Source: Coriobacteriia bacterium
GTDB taxonomy: Bacteria; Actinomycetota; Coriobacteriia; Anaerosomatales; SLCP01
DNA length: 64,000 nt
Direction of reading: 5' to 3'
Assembly: GCA_030603745.1 (NCBI GenBank)
Contig: JAUVXE010000011.1
Span: 1-64,000, forward strand
Shown here: positions 25,451-35,109 of the stretch, piece after piece
Layout of the letters: every line of letters begins with the position of its first letter
Numbering within the stretch: position 1 is the first letter of the stretch
The notes under the pieces: model-generated
Database searches by the model: none
The model's input: the letters and a program-made list of their open reading frames with translations, nothing else
Told to the model about the DNA's origin: nothing
Program-made: the position numbers and the translations under genes

Positions 25451-25945
25451 ATGCTTGAGTTTGTGAAGTCATGGAGTCCGAGGCTCGACGTGGCGGCGGC
25501 CGACCAGGTGGGGCACTTCATACGGTTCCCCCACCTCGTTGACCTGTGCCTCATGGCGGACGCCCATCCCGGATATGGGGTGCCGGTCGGAAGCGTCCTG
25601 GTCACCGAGGAGTGCGTCGTCCCCAGCGCGATCGGCGTAGACATCGGGTGTGGGGTGAGGACCGTGGTTCTCGACCTCTCAGCCGACGACATCGGACACG
25701 AGGTCGCGGCAAACTGTCTCCGCGAGCTTTCGGAGCGCCTGCCGGTGGGCTTCAATGTCCACGGGGACGACTTCCCCCCCTACGACATGCGACTGATCGA
25801 GGCCCCCGAGGGCGTCGAGCGCGTGATCGACGGCCTGTGTCTCGACGAGGGGAGGATCGCTCGCCAGCTCGGCACCCTCGGCGGGGGCAACCACTTCGTC
25901 GAGATCCCGAGTACGCGGAGTCACCAAACTGGCAGCACGGCATGA
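25451..25945 (+). pseudogene. rtcB: RNA ligase RtcB, N-terminal fragment
   Basis: The start follows AAGGAGGG and a partial copy of the leader repeat. About 152 codons match the RtcB N-terminus: LMADAHPGYGVPVGSVL, SAIGVDIGCGVRT (metal-binding Cys) and LGTLGGGNHFVEI. After AGATCC at 25902-25907 the frame loses similarity and stops at 25945. The missing part is at 20144-19462 on the minus strand. Intact RtcB joins 2',3'-cyclic phosphate and 5'-OH RNA ends; this half alone lacks the GMP-accepting His. Confidence 0.92.
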
Positions 25946-26046
25946 CCATCATCACGAAGCGGATCGATTCCGATCGCTTCCACCTCGAGCAGGTCCCCAT
26001 CGTCGGGTACGAGGCCCTGTTCAACGACACGCTGTACAGCGGTTAG
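25908..26046 (+). pseudogene. 5'-truncated gene fragment downstream of the rtcB breakpoint
   Basis: A frame different from rtcB reads EYAESPNWQHGMTIITKR and ends VGYEALFNDTLYSG at a TAG. It looks like the end of a phage protein, but a 34-aa protein from the ATG at 25942 cannot be excluded; that ATG has no ribosome site. Its 5' end is lost exactly where RtcB is broken. Confidence 0.45.
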
Positions 26047-26053
26047 GAGGACC

Positions 26054-26770
26054 ATGAAGATCACGCCCGTAAGCCACGAGTGGAGCGGCTCGCTCGCCCG
26101 TCGCTCCGGCGCCCCCACGGGGGTTGTCGTCCACCACGCAGCTCACCCTAGATGTGGGGCGGCCACGATCCACGGGTGGCACATCGCGCGGAAGTGGAAG
26201 GGCATCGGCTACCACTTCGTCGTCCGCAAGGATGGCACGATCGAGACGGGCCGGCCCGAGTGGGCAATCGGCTCGCACACCATGAGCGTCAACAGCCGGA
26301 TCGGCGTATGCCTCGAGGGCAACTTCGAGACGGAGGTACCCCTGGCAGCACAGCTCGCAGCCCTCGCGTGGCTCATCCATGTGTACCTTGCAGGCAAGTA
26401 CGGCAAGCTCGTCGTGACCCGCCACAGGGACCATGCGGCGACCTCGTGCCCCGGCAAGAACCTCCCGTGGCCCATCCAGGCCGCTCCTGCGGCCCCTGCG
26501 GCGCCCAGCCGGCCTCAGCCCGCTCCGGCCACCAAGCCCGCCCCTGCGCGCCCCACGCGGCGCGAGGGAGCCAGGAAAGACGCGCATGTCCGGGAGATCC
26601 AGCGGCGCCTGAACGTGAAGCGCGCTCGGGACGGCCGGGGCAGGGCCCTGGTTGTGGACGGCGACTTCGGCCCGCGCACCAAGGAGGCCGTGATGAGCTT
26701 CCAGAGGGCCCAGAAGATCGGCATTGACGGCGTGGTCGGCCCCGAGACGTGGGCCCGACTCTTGCGGTAG
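26054..26770 (+). CDS. N-acetylmuramoyl-L-alanine amidase endolysin with peptidoglycan-binding domain
   Basis: 238 aa, start after AGGAGG. The N-terminal Amidase_2/PGRP domain has zinc ligands in GVVVHHAAHP and the RHRDHAATSCPGK segment, plus GYHFVVRKDGTIETGR. A Pro/Ala linker (about residues 140-170) leads to a PG_binding_1 domain (VREIQRRLN, VVDGDFGPRTKEAVMSFQ, GIDGVVGPETW). It would degrade host peptidoglycan at lysis. Its holin partner follows 11 bp later. Confidence 0.94.
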   Translation: MKITPVSHEWSGSLARRSGAPTGVVVHHAAHPRCGAATIHGWHIARKWKGIGYHFVVRKDGTIETGRPEWAIGSHTMSVNSRIGVCLEGNFETEVPLAAQLAALAWLIHVYLAGKYGKLVVTRHRDHAATSCPGKNLPWPIQAAPAAPAAPSRPQPAPATKPAPARPTRREGARKDAHVREIQRRLNVKRARDGRGRALVVDGDFGPRTKEAVMSFQRAQKIGIDGVVGPETWARLLR

Positions 26771-26780
26771 GGAGGACCCC

Positions 26781-27053
26781 TTGTATCAGTACGCCTTCAC
26801 CATCGCTCTGCGCGCTGCCGTGCGTACCCTGTTCCAGGGTGCGGCCGGCGCCTTCACGGCGGTGACGGTCACCATCCTGTCCGTTGAGGACCTTCGCGTC
26901 CAGTCGCTCGTGATCGGGGCCGGGCTCCTTCACGCCGGCCTCACGGCCGTGGCGGCCTTCTGCCAGAACTTCTCCGAGGCCCTCAAGGACGAGAGGGACC
27001 GCGAGCGCGAGGCCCCCGACGAGCTCCCGTTCGAGCCCTACGATTACCTCTAG
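26781..27053 (+). CDS. Putative phage holin
   Basis: 90 aa from a TTG at 26781 with GGGAGGA upstream. It has a basic/aromatic N-terminus, two hydrophobic stretches (about residues 14-32 and 38-62) and a charged C-terminal tail (EALKDERDREREAPDELPF), the layout of r1t-type holins. Placement directly after an endolysin supports the call. No signal peptide is present on the endolysin, so a holin would be needed for its release. Confidence 0.75.
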   Translation: MYQYAFTIALRAAVRTLFQGAAGAFTAVTVTILSVEDLRVQSLVIGAGLLHAGLTAVAAFCQNFSEALKDERDREREAPDELPFEPYDYL

Positions 27054-27071
27054 CCTGCCTAGAGACGCAAG

Positions 27072-27115
27072 AAGCCCCGACCCCAAGGGAATCCCAAGGG
27101 GTCGGGGCTTTGCTT
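27072..27115. terminator. Rho-independent terminator after the lysis genes
   Basis: A 13-bp perfect stem AAGCCCCGACCCC (27072-27084) and GGGGTCGGGGCTT (27098-27110), followed by TTGCTTTG on the plus strand. It ends the rightward module and would also stop the small minus-strand gene that faces it. Confidence 0.9.
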
Positions 27116-27124
27116 TGTGCTCCA

Positions 27125-27205
27125 TCAGGGCCAGAACACGATCGAGAGAATGATCCAGAGGACGAAGATCCCGATCTCCCAGCGATCCCACTTCCTGTTG
27201 TCCAT
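27125..27205 (-). CDS. 26-aa single-pass membrane microprotein
   Basis: The minus strand reads ATG with AAGGTGAG about 4 bases upstream, encoding MDNRKWDRWEIGIFVLWIIL then SIVFWP and a stop. A charged/aromatic N-terminus precedes a hydrophobic helix of about 16 residues. Its ribosome site lies inside the right arm-type repeat. It is the only minus-strand gene in the right half of the element. Possible roles include lysis control or exclusion; none can be shown. Confidence 0.5.
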   Translation of the reverse strand: MDNRKWDRWEIGIFVLWIILSIVFWP

Positions 27206-27225
27206 GCTCTCACCTTGCTCTCATT
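27205..27225. repeat. Putative integrase arm-type site, right
   Basis: Two TGCTCTCA boxes 11 bp apart, matching 16046-16066 in the same orientation except one base. The distance to the right core repeat is 93 bp. Confidence 0.65.
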
Positions 27226-27318
27226 TCTGGAGGAACATGCCTACATCATCACTACCCCACGATTCCAGAATCCGCAGGTAGGGGGTGGTTCGTCGGCCCC
27301 CGACCTGCGGTCCGCCGA

Positions 27319-27366
27319 CAACCAAGGGATTATGAGTCCCCTGCTCCACCATTGAGCTACGGGCCC
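27319..27366 (-). pseudogene. Truncated CAT tRNA (5' part) at the right junction
   Basis: The minus-strand sequence keeps the acceptor 5' strand, D-arm and anticodon arm but lacks the T-arm and CCA end. Upstream on the minus strand, TATCAT at 27398-27393 could be the -10 box of the original tRNA promoter; it matches the -10 of the tRNA-Asn gene. If so, the native promoter now drives this dead fragment. Confidence 0.75.
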
Positions 27367-27367
27367 C
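27319..27367. repeat. Right attachment site (49-bp core direct repeat)
   Basis: Identical to 15905-15953. This copy holds only the 5' 48 nt of the CAT tRNA; the T-arm and 3' acceptor are missing, so it is not a functional tRNA. Confidence 0.96.
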
Positions 27368-27872
27368 CGAGACCGAACGATCGCACCGACCGATGATAGC
27401 GTACCTGGGGCGGATGCGTCGCCCGGGTGGGGGCGGCGCGCGAGTCGCGGGTGTGGGCGGCGCGCGGGCGGTGTCCTCGAAACAACCCTATTTCGTGACG
27501 ATCGAATTGCGTGCGGGGCAATTCGATGACCGTGAAGGCAAGATTAGACAGCCATCAAGTCGAGTATGCCGTGCCCGAGCGCCATGTCAGCCGAGCGAGC
27601 CGCCGCGCCACCGGCGACGCTGCAGTCAAGCTGCGATCGGAGCACCCGGTCATGCGCCCCCCGACCCTCAGCCACGTACGTCCGCACACGCCGTCGCCCT
27701 TCACCGCCATCAAGTTTGCGTTTGATGTCGGTGAACTTCCCCCGAAGGGGATTCGACCACGGTGAAAGGGGTTCTCAGCAAAGACCAACCCCCCCCCTGT
27801 GCCATCGCGAGTTCGCGGCAACTGCCTACGCTCATCCCCGGCAAGGATCACGAATGGCCTGTCCGGCTACGG

Positions 27873-27949
27873 CCACCCTCGTGCGCTCCGGTGACGCGAC
27901 CACCCTCGTGCGCTCCGGTGACGCGACCACCCTCGTGCGATCCGGTGTG
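27873..27949. repeat. 27-bp tandem repeat (about 2.9 copies)
   Basis: Units start at 27873, 27900 and 27927 with CCACCCTCGTGCGCTCCGGT; the third has one substitution. No spacers. Lies in non-coding DNA upstream of the tRNA-Asn promoter. Confidence 0.85.
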
Positions 27950-28001
27950 CTGGCGCCCGCAGGCAACCCCCGCAGCCGTACTGACACCCTCTCACGACCC
28001 G

Positions 28002-28030
28002 TTGCGCCCCCACGCAACCCGTTGTATCAT
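28002..28030 (+). promoter_or_regulatory. Promoter of tRNA-Asn
   Basis: TTGCGC at 28002-28007, a 17-bp spacer and TATCAT at 28025-28030 form a good sigma-70-type promoter. Transcription would start about 50 bp before the tRNA. Confidence 0.7.
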
Positions 28031-28086
28031 CGCGTGGTGCCGCGCACCCCGCCCGCTCGGGAACCGCGCGCGGACATCACCGATAC

Positions 28087-28161
28087 TCCTCGGTAGCTCA
28101 ATGGTAGAGCATCCGGCTGTTAACCGGAGGGTTGTAGGTTCGAGTCCTACCCGAGGAGCCA
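28087..28161 (+). tRNA. tRNA-Asn (GTT anticodon)
   Basis: A 75-nt cloverleaf: acceptor TCCTCGG/CCGAGGA, D-arm GCTCAATGGTAGAGC, anticodon loop CTGTTAA, T-arm GTAGG/CCTAC with TTCGAGT and encoded GCCA. All stems pair. It is immediately upstream of the HD-GYP regulator gene. Confidence 0.97.
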
Positions 28162-28260
28162 TCCGATACCTCACACGAGCCGCCACGCGCGGCTCGTCGT
28201 CGTTCTCGGCCCTCAAGACGCGCGTCCTCACGCCCGATGGGGTATCTAGAGCCCAGGGAC

Positions 28261-28278
28261 CGCAGGCTTACGCCTGCG
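28261..28278 (+). promoter_or_regulatory. Small hairpin in the leader before the HD-GYP gene
   Basis: CGCAGGC and GCCTGCG form a 7-bp stem with a 4-base loop, 26 bp upstream of the chosen start. It could end the tRNA transcript or act in the mRNA leader; no U tract follows. Confidence 0.4.
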
Positions 28279-28303
28279 CATGACACGGGGAAGGCGCCGC
28301 GAT

Positions 28304-29452
28304 ATGAGTGACCCGGCCGTTGACGAAGCCGCATCGAAGACCGCCCCGGCACGCATCATCGTCGCCGACGACGACCCTTCGAGCCGCTATCTGCTCCAGT
28401 CCATGCTCTCGTCGGCCGGCTTCACGGTGACTCCCGTCGAGGACGGCGCCGAGGCGCTCGACGCGGCACGTCGCGAGCCGCCGGACCTCGTGATCAGCGA
28501 CATCCTCATGCCGCAGATGGACGGCTACCAGCTGTGCCGCGAGTGGCGCGCGGATCCGATGCTCGCGCCCATCCCCTTCATCTACTACACCGCGAACTAC
28601 ACCGAGCCCGACGACGAGCGTTTCGCCCTCAGCCTCGGCGCTGACCGCTTCCTGCTCAAGCCGATGGACCCGGCGGACCTCCTCGGCGTGGTCCAGGAGC
28701 TCCTGCGCCAGGAGCGGGAGGGCACGCATGTCACGCGCGCGCCCCAGATCGAGGACGAGGCGCGCGTGCTCAAGGAGTACAACGCGCGGCTGGTGAGCAA
28801 GCTCGAACACCAGCTCATCGAGGTCCAGGACGCCAACGAGTCCTTGATGGCGATGGTCAACGGCACCGTCCGGGCGATCGCCAAGCTCGCCGAGGCGCGC
28901 GACCCGTACACGTCCGGCCACCAGGAGCGCGTCGCCGCGCTCGCCGCCGCCATCGCGGAACAGCTCGGCGAGACCGAAGACGCGTGTGAGGGCATCCGAA
29001 TCGCGGGGCTCGTGCACGACATCGGCAAGATCTACGTGCCGGCGGAGATCCTCACGAAGCCCCGTCGGCTCACCGCCGTGGAGTTCGCGATCATCAAGAT
29101 GCACCCCGAGGTCGCCCACGACGTGCTCTCGGGCATCGAGTTCCCGTGGCCCGTGGCCGACTACGTGGTTCAGCACCACGAGCGCATGGACGGGTCAGGC
29201 TATCCGGGCGGCCTCAGCGGCGACGACATCCTGCCGGGCGCCCGCATCCTGGCGGTCGCCGACGTGGTCGAGGCGATGTCGTCGCACCGCCCCTACAAGG
29301 TGGCGGCCGGCCTCGACGCGGCGCTCGACGAGGTCGCCGCCAACTCAGGCGTGCTCTACGACGCCGAGGTCTCGGCGGCGTGCCTGTCGCTCTTCCGCGA
29401 GCAGGGCTACGAGATCCCCGCGGCCACGGAGAGCGCGCTCATCACGGTCTGA
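28304..29452 (+). CDS. Response regulator with HD-GYP output domain
   Basis: About 382 aa from ATG 28304 (GGGGAAGG 9 bases upstream); the ATG at 28280 lacks a ribosome site. An N-terminal receiver domain (RIIVADDDPSSRYLLQSM, phospho-acceptor in LVISDILMPQMDG, Lys in FLLKPMD) is joined by a coiled-coil (about residues 140-175) to an HD-GYP domain: SGHQERVAALA, GLVHDIGKIYVP, HPEVAHDVL, QHHERMDGSGYP. It probably degrades cyclic di-GMP in response to an unlinked histidine kinase. Confidence 0.93.
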   Translation: MSDPAVDEAASKTAPARIIVADDDPSSRYLLQSMLSSAGFTVTPVEDGAEALDAARREPPDLVISDILMPQMDGYQLCREWRADPMLAPIPFIYYTANYTEPDDERFALSLGADRFLLKPMDPADLLGVVQELLRQEREGTHVTRAPQIEDEARVLKEYNARLVSKLEHQLIEVQDANESLMAMVNGTVRAIAKLAEARDPYTSGHQERVAALAAAIAEQLGETEDACEGIRIAGLVHDIGKIYVPAEILTKPRRLTAVEFAIIKMHPEVAHDVLSGIEFPWPVADYVVQHHERMDGSGYPGGLSGDDILPGARILAVADVVEAMSSHRPYKVAAGLDAALDEVAANSGVLYDAEVSAACLSLFREQGYEIPAATESALITV

Positions 29453-29518
29453 CCGGGATGACGAGCCGACACGCGGCGACACTCCCGCCGGCGCCGCCCC
29501 GTGCGACACGCGGCCGCT

Positions 29519-30900
<1,382 letters not shown>

Positions 30901-30913
<13 letters not shown>

Positions 30914-32805
30914 ACTTCCGCTTCTTTGGGGGCGACTCCGCGGCGAAGCTGGTCGCGCTCCGCCTGCACTTGTGCGACCTGTCTGAACAGTTCATCGGCA
31001 GCGGCGCGCTCACCTGAAGCCTCAAGCCGCTTCAAGCGCGCCTTACTTTCGTTCATTTGACGTTCGAGCGCCAGTTCCTTGACTTTGGCGAGGACCTGGC
31101 GGACAACCGAGTGTACCTCTTCGCCGTCGATCACGTCCATGAGCAGGCCACTCAGTACCGCGGCAGCTCGTTCGTCGGCCGAGGCGGCGACCGCCCGGAA
31201 CAGCGCGTCGCCGGTCGCGGCGCCCGCGCCGCATATGGCTGCAAGCAACGTTCGCGCCATCGGGTCGCTGAACAGCGGCGGGTCGGTGGCGTCGAGCAGC
31301 CGCGCCGCGCCGGCCCGCAGGTGTGGATAGGCCGCCACGATCGAGACCAGCTCGCGCTCGGCGCGTGCGGCGGTGTCGAGCACCTCGGGCGCCGGGGCCG
31401 CGCCGCCCGTCCCCGCCTCGCCCGGGCCGGCCGAGGGGTCCTCGGCCCCGGGATCGGCGACCCTCGGACGCGGGCGGGCACGCTCGACGGCGGTCTTGGC
31501 GACCACGAGGTCCACGTGCAGGCGGTCGGCGAGATAGTTCGCGTAGTCGGAGGCGATGATCGAGCCCTTGACCGGCGCGAGTATCGCGGCCGCCTCGGCG
31601 AGCGCCGCAGCGCGGCCTCCGGGAGTCGAGAGATCGCCGGCCTGGAGCCTGCGTTCGATCGCGAACTCGAGGAGCGGCCTGGCGTCGGCCACGAGCGTGG
31701 TGAGCGCCTCCCCTCCCTCGGCGGCGACGAAGTCCGCGGGGTCCTTGCCCGCCGGGAGCACGGCGACGAACAGCTCGACCCGTGCGGAGCCGGCCTCGGG
31801 CGTGATGCTCTCGTCGATGAACTCGACGGCACGGTCGGCCGCCCGCAGACCGGCCTCGTCTCCGTCGAACAGGTAGACGACGCGACTGGCGAAACGCGAG
31901 AGCAGCTTCACGTGACGCGGAGTGAGCGCGGTGCCGAGCGTGGCGACGGCGTTGGTCACGCCGGCCTCGTGCAGCGCGATCACGTCGGTGTAGCCCTCGA
32001 CCACCATGACGGTGCCGGTCGCCACGATCCCGCCCTTGGCCTTCTCGATCCCGTAGAGGTTCGCCGACTTGTGGAAGATCGGCGTCTCCTGGGTGTTGAG
32101 GTACTTGGGCTCGCCGTCGCCGAGCACGCGCCCGCCGAACGCGATGACCCTGCCGTGCAGGTCACGGATGGGAAACATCACCCGGTCGTAGAACCGGTCG
32201 CGCAGCTGGCCAGCGCCGGGGCGCTGCGGCTCATCGCCGCGCGGGCCGTAGGCGAGGTTGGCGGCGACGATCTCCTCGGCGGAGAAGCCGGCGGCGAGCA
32301 GGTGCCTCGAGAGCGCGCCACGGCCGGGGGCGTAGCCGAGGGTGAAGCGCCGGGCGACCTCGCTGCCGAAACCCCGTCGCCCGAGGTACTCGCGGGCGGT
32401 GTTCGCCTCGGCGGTCCGGGCGTGGGTGAGTGTGTGGTGGTAGAACTCGGCGGCGGACTCGCACGCGGCGATCAGCCGTTCGCGGCGCCCGCGCGGCAGG
32501 CCGCCGGACTCCTCGGTGATCTCGATGCGCGAGCGGTCGGCGAGCAGACGGACCGCCTCGGGGAAGTCGAGGTGCTCGCGCTTCATCGCGAAGCCGAACA
32601 CGTCTCCCCCCTCGCCGCAGCCGAAGCAGTGCCACAGCTGGGTGGCCGGATCCACCTTGAACGAGGGGGTCTTCTCGCCGTGGAACGGACAGAGGCCCCA
32701 GAGCAGCCGGCCCTTCTTCTTGAGGACGACGCTCTCGGCTATGTAGGCGGCTACGTCGGTCGCATCGCGGACACGCGCGACGTCCTCTTCGGGGATGCGA
32801 CCCAC
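30901..32805 (-). CDS. dnaG: DNA primase
   Basis: 634 aa from a GTG after GAGAGGAGG. The N-terminal CHC2 zinc finger is [16 protein letters not shown] plus [14 protein letters not shown]. The TOPRIM core has [15 protein letters not shown] and [12 protein letters not shown]. The C-terminal part (about residues 440-630) is the helicase-interacting domain with a helical end. It makes RNA primers at the replication fork. The dnaG-rpoD pair is the classic macromolecular-synthesis arrangement. Confidence 0.97.
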
Positions 32806-32938
32806 ACTGCCTCCTCTCGGCCTACGAACGAACGTACCCCACGCGACGGCGATCGACGCACACCGCGACCGGAATCGACGCCGAGGCGCCCGGCGGTTCG
32901 CAACGACGCCCTGACGCGGCGGCGGCCGGAACGACGAG

Positions 32939-32967
32939 GCTCCCGGGCACGCGGCGCACCCGGGAGC
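32939..32967 (-). terminator. Hairpin after hppA
   Basis: GCTCCCGGG (32939-32947) pairs with CCCGGGAGC (32959-32967) around an 11-base loop, 31 bp beyond the hppA stop on the minus strand. No U tract, as is common in GC-rich genomes. The rest of 32806-32997 holds no gene. Confidence 0.55.
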
Positions 32968-32997
32968 TCTCGGCGTCAGACGTCTCTCGGAGCAGGA

Positions 32998-35109
32998 CTA
33001 CCTGCCGAGGAACCCGCCGCCCATCGCGACGAACAGCGGGACGAACACGAGCGACACGACGGTCATGAGCTTGATGAGGATGTTCATCGACGGACCGGAG
33101 GTGTCCTTGAACGGGTCACCCACGGTGTCGCCGACGACCGCGGCCTTGTGGGCCTCGGAACCCTTGCCGCCATGCTTGCCGCCCTCGATGTACTTCTTGG
33201 CGTTGTCCCACGCGCCACCGGCGTTGGCCATGAAGATGGCGAGCAGGAATCCGGTCACGAGCGCGCCGGCGAGCAGGCCGGTCAGCATGTCGACGCTCAG
33301 GATGCCCACCACGAGCGGAGCGGCCACGGCGATGACGCCGGGAACGACCATCTCTCGCAGCGAGGCCTTGGTGGAGATGTCGACACAGGCGGCGTAGTCC
33401 GGCTTGCCGGTTCCCTCCATGATGCCGGGGATCTCCTTGAACTGTCGGCGCACCTCTCCGATCATCGAGAAGGCCGCGCGACCCACGGCGTTCATGGTCA
33501 GCGCGCCGAAGAGGAACGGCAGCATGCCACCGATGAACAGGCCGACGATGACGTACGGGTTGTCGAGGCCCATGTTGAGGAGCGCGGCGCCCTCGGCCTC
33601 GAGACCGGCGTTGACCTGCGTGCGGAACGCCACGAAGAGCGCGAGCGCGGTGAGACCGGCCGAGCCGATCGCGAAGCCCTTGGCGATCGCGGCGGTGGTG
33701 TTGCCCACGCTGTCCAGGCCGTCGGTGATCTTGCGGATGTCGGCGCCCATCTCGGCCATCTCGGCGATGCCGCCGGCGTTGTCGGCCACCGGGCCGTACG
33801 CGTCGACGCCGACCGTGATGGCGATGATCGAGAGCATGCCGAGCGCGCCAAGGCCGATGCCGTAGATGCCGCCACCGGGGTAGGCGGCCTGGCCGGCCGT
33901 GTAGGCGATGAGGATACCGGCGCACACCACGAAGATCGGGGCGGCGGTCGACATCATGCCGGTGCCCAGGCCCGCGATGATGTTGGTCGCGGTGCCGGTC
34001 TCGGAAGCCTCGGCGATCTTCTGGGTCGGGCGGAAGTGGTCCGAGCAGAAGTACTCGGTGATCTTGCCGATAGCGATACCGGCGGCGAGACCCGCGAGCA
34101 CGGCGGCGAAAAACCACATGCGCTCGGGAGCTGCGCCGTCACGGGTGGACCAGTGATAGAACAGGAAGCCCATCGCGCCGACCTGCAGGATCGCGGCGAC
34201 GTAGGTGCCCATGTTCAGCGCGGAGTGCAGGTTCGCACCCTCCTTCGCGCGGACGGCGAACAGGCCGATGATCGACATCACGATGCCGACGGCGGCGATG
34301 AGGAGCGGCGCGGTGGCGCCGTAGAGGAAGTCGATGGAGTCGAACCCGACCGACATGCCCCACAGCGACACGGCGAGCACGACCGGCGCGAGGATCGAAC
34401 CGACGAACGACTCGAAGAGGTCGGCGCCCATGCCGGCGACGTCGCCGACGTTGTCGCCCACGTTGTCGGCGATGACGGCGGGGTTGCGGGGATCGTCCTC
34501 GGGGATGCCGGCCTCGACCTTGCCGACGAGGTCGGCGCCCACGTCGGCGGCCTTGGTGTAGATGCCGCCGCCGACACGCGCGAAGAGCGCGATGGAGCTC
34601 GCGCCCATGGCGAAGCCGTTCACGACCTCAGGCTGCGGGTTGGCGCCACCGTTGAGGATCAGGAAGATGATCCAGAGGCTCACGCCGCCGAGGCCGAAGC
34701 TCGCGACCGTGAGGCCCATGGTGAGACCGGAGCGGAAGGCGACGTTGAGGGCCTTGTGCACGCCCTCCGTGGCCGCCTGGGCGGTACGGGCGTTGGCACG
34801 GGTCGCGACGAACATGCCGAAGTACCCGGCCGCTGCCGAGAGGATCGCGCCGCTCAGGAACGCGACCGCGGTCAGCGGCGGCATCGCCGGCACCACCACG
34901 ATCGCGATCGCGACGACGATCGCGAACACGATCAGGACTCGATACTCGCGCAGAAGGAATGCGAGCGCGCCCTCCTGGGTCGCCTTGGAGATCTCCTGCA
35001 TCTTCTCGGTACCCGGGTCCTGCTTGAGGACCCACGATGCGAGGTAGACGGCGACCACGATTCCCAGCAGCGCTGCTGCCGGTGCGGTCCACGCTATCCA
35101 TTCAGCCAT
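32998..35109 (-). CDS. hppA: Membrane-bound proton/sodium-pumping pyrophosphatase, K+-dependent type
   Basis: 703 aa with about 16 membrane helices. The PPi-binding motif [20 protein letters not shown] followed by [20 protein letters not shown] is canonical. The helix motif [18 protein letters not shown] has Ala where K+-independent enzymes have Lys (GNTTKA), which points to the K+-stimulated subfamily. It couples PPi hydrolysis to ion export. Proton versus sodium specificity is not settled by the residues checked. PPi from biosynthesis could thus be recycled into an ion gradient. Confidence 0.96.
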   Translation of the reverse strand: MAEWIAWTAPAAALLGIVVAVYLASWVLKQDPGTEKMQEISKATQEGALAFLLREYRVLIVFAIVVAIAIVVVPAMPPLTAVAFLSGAILSAAAGYFGMFVATRANARTAQAATEGVHKALNVAFRSGLTMGLTVASFGLGGVSLWIIFLILNGGANPQPEVVNGFAMGASSIALFARVGGGIYTKAADVGADLVGKVEAGIPEDDPRNPAVIADNVGDNVGDVAGMGADLFESFVGSILAPVVLAVSLWGMSVGFDSIDFLYGATAPLLIAAVGIVMSIIGLFAVRAKEGANLHSALNMGTYVAAILQVGAMGFLFYHWSTRDGAAPERMWFFAAVLAGLAAGIAIGKITEYFCSDHFRPTQKIAEASETGTATNIIAGLGTGMMSTAAPIFVVCAGILIAYTAGQAAYPGGGIYGIGLGALGMLSIIAITVGVDAYGPVADNAGGIAEMAEMGADIRKITDGLDSVGNTTAAIAKGFAIGSAGLTALALFVAFRTQVNAGLEAEGAALLNMGLDNPYVIVGLFIGGMLPFLFGALTMNAVGRAAFSMIGEVRRQFKEIPGIMEGTGKPDYAACVDISTKASLREMVVPGVIAVAAPLVVGILSVDMLTGLLAGALVTGFLLAIFMANAGGAWDNAKKYIEGGKHGGKGSEAHKAAVVGDTVGDPFKDTSGPSMNILIKLMTVVSLVFVPLFVAMGGGFLGR

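Larger units (their letters stand above)
15905..27367. mobile_element. Integrated phage-like or satellite element (~11.4 kb)
   Basis: Perfect 49-bp direct repeats in a tRNA gene bound a segment with a tyrosine integrase, an excisionase-like HTH, a DnaB-like helicase, an SSB-like protein, a PD-(D/E)XK nuclease, an Hjc-like nuclease, an Nmad1-like protein, an amidase endolysin and a holin. No terminase, portal, capsid or tail gene is recognisable. Several genes use TTG starts and overlap start to stop. A split rtcB and two 5'-truncated genes at shared breakpoints indicate rearrangement. It is either a defective prophage or a helper-dependent satellite. Confidence 0.95.
27368..28086. other. Repeat-rich non-coding zone between attR and tRNA-Asn
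   Basis: No credible gene. It holds an inverted repeat around ATCGAATTGC/GCAATTCGAT (27502-27526), copies of the interspersed motif at 27521-27539 and 27751-27771 (ATTCGACCACGGTGAAAGGG), a related degenerate copy near 27715-27735, a 27-bp tandem repeat and the tRNA-Asn promoter. Confidence 0.7.

Noticed and set aside
25752-26030. Minus-strand frame ending CCQFG that could supply the missing 5' end of the CYYHGK gene
   Set aside because: It would join in frame at GGTGA, but the plus-strand fragment there looks more protein-like and the minus frame has no ribosome site. Kept only as a remote possibility.
28280-28303. Upstream ATG at 28280 as start of the HD-GYP gene
   Set aside because: It lies right after a hairpin with no ribosome site; the ATG at 28304 has GGGGAAGG at good spacing.
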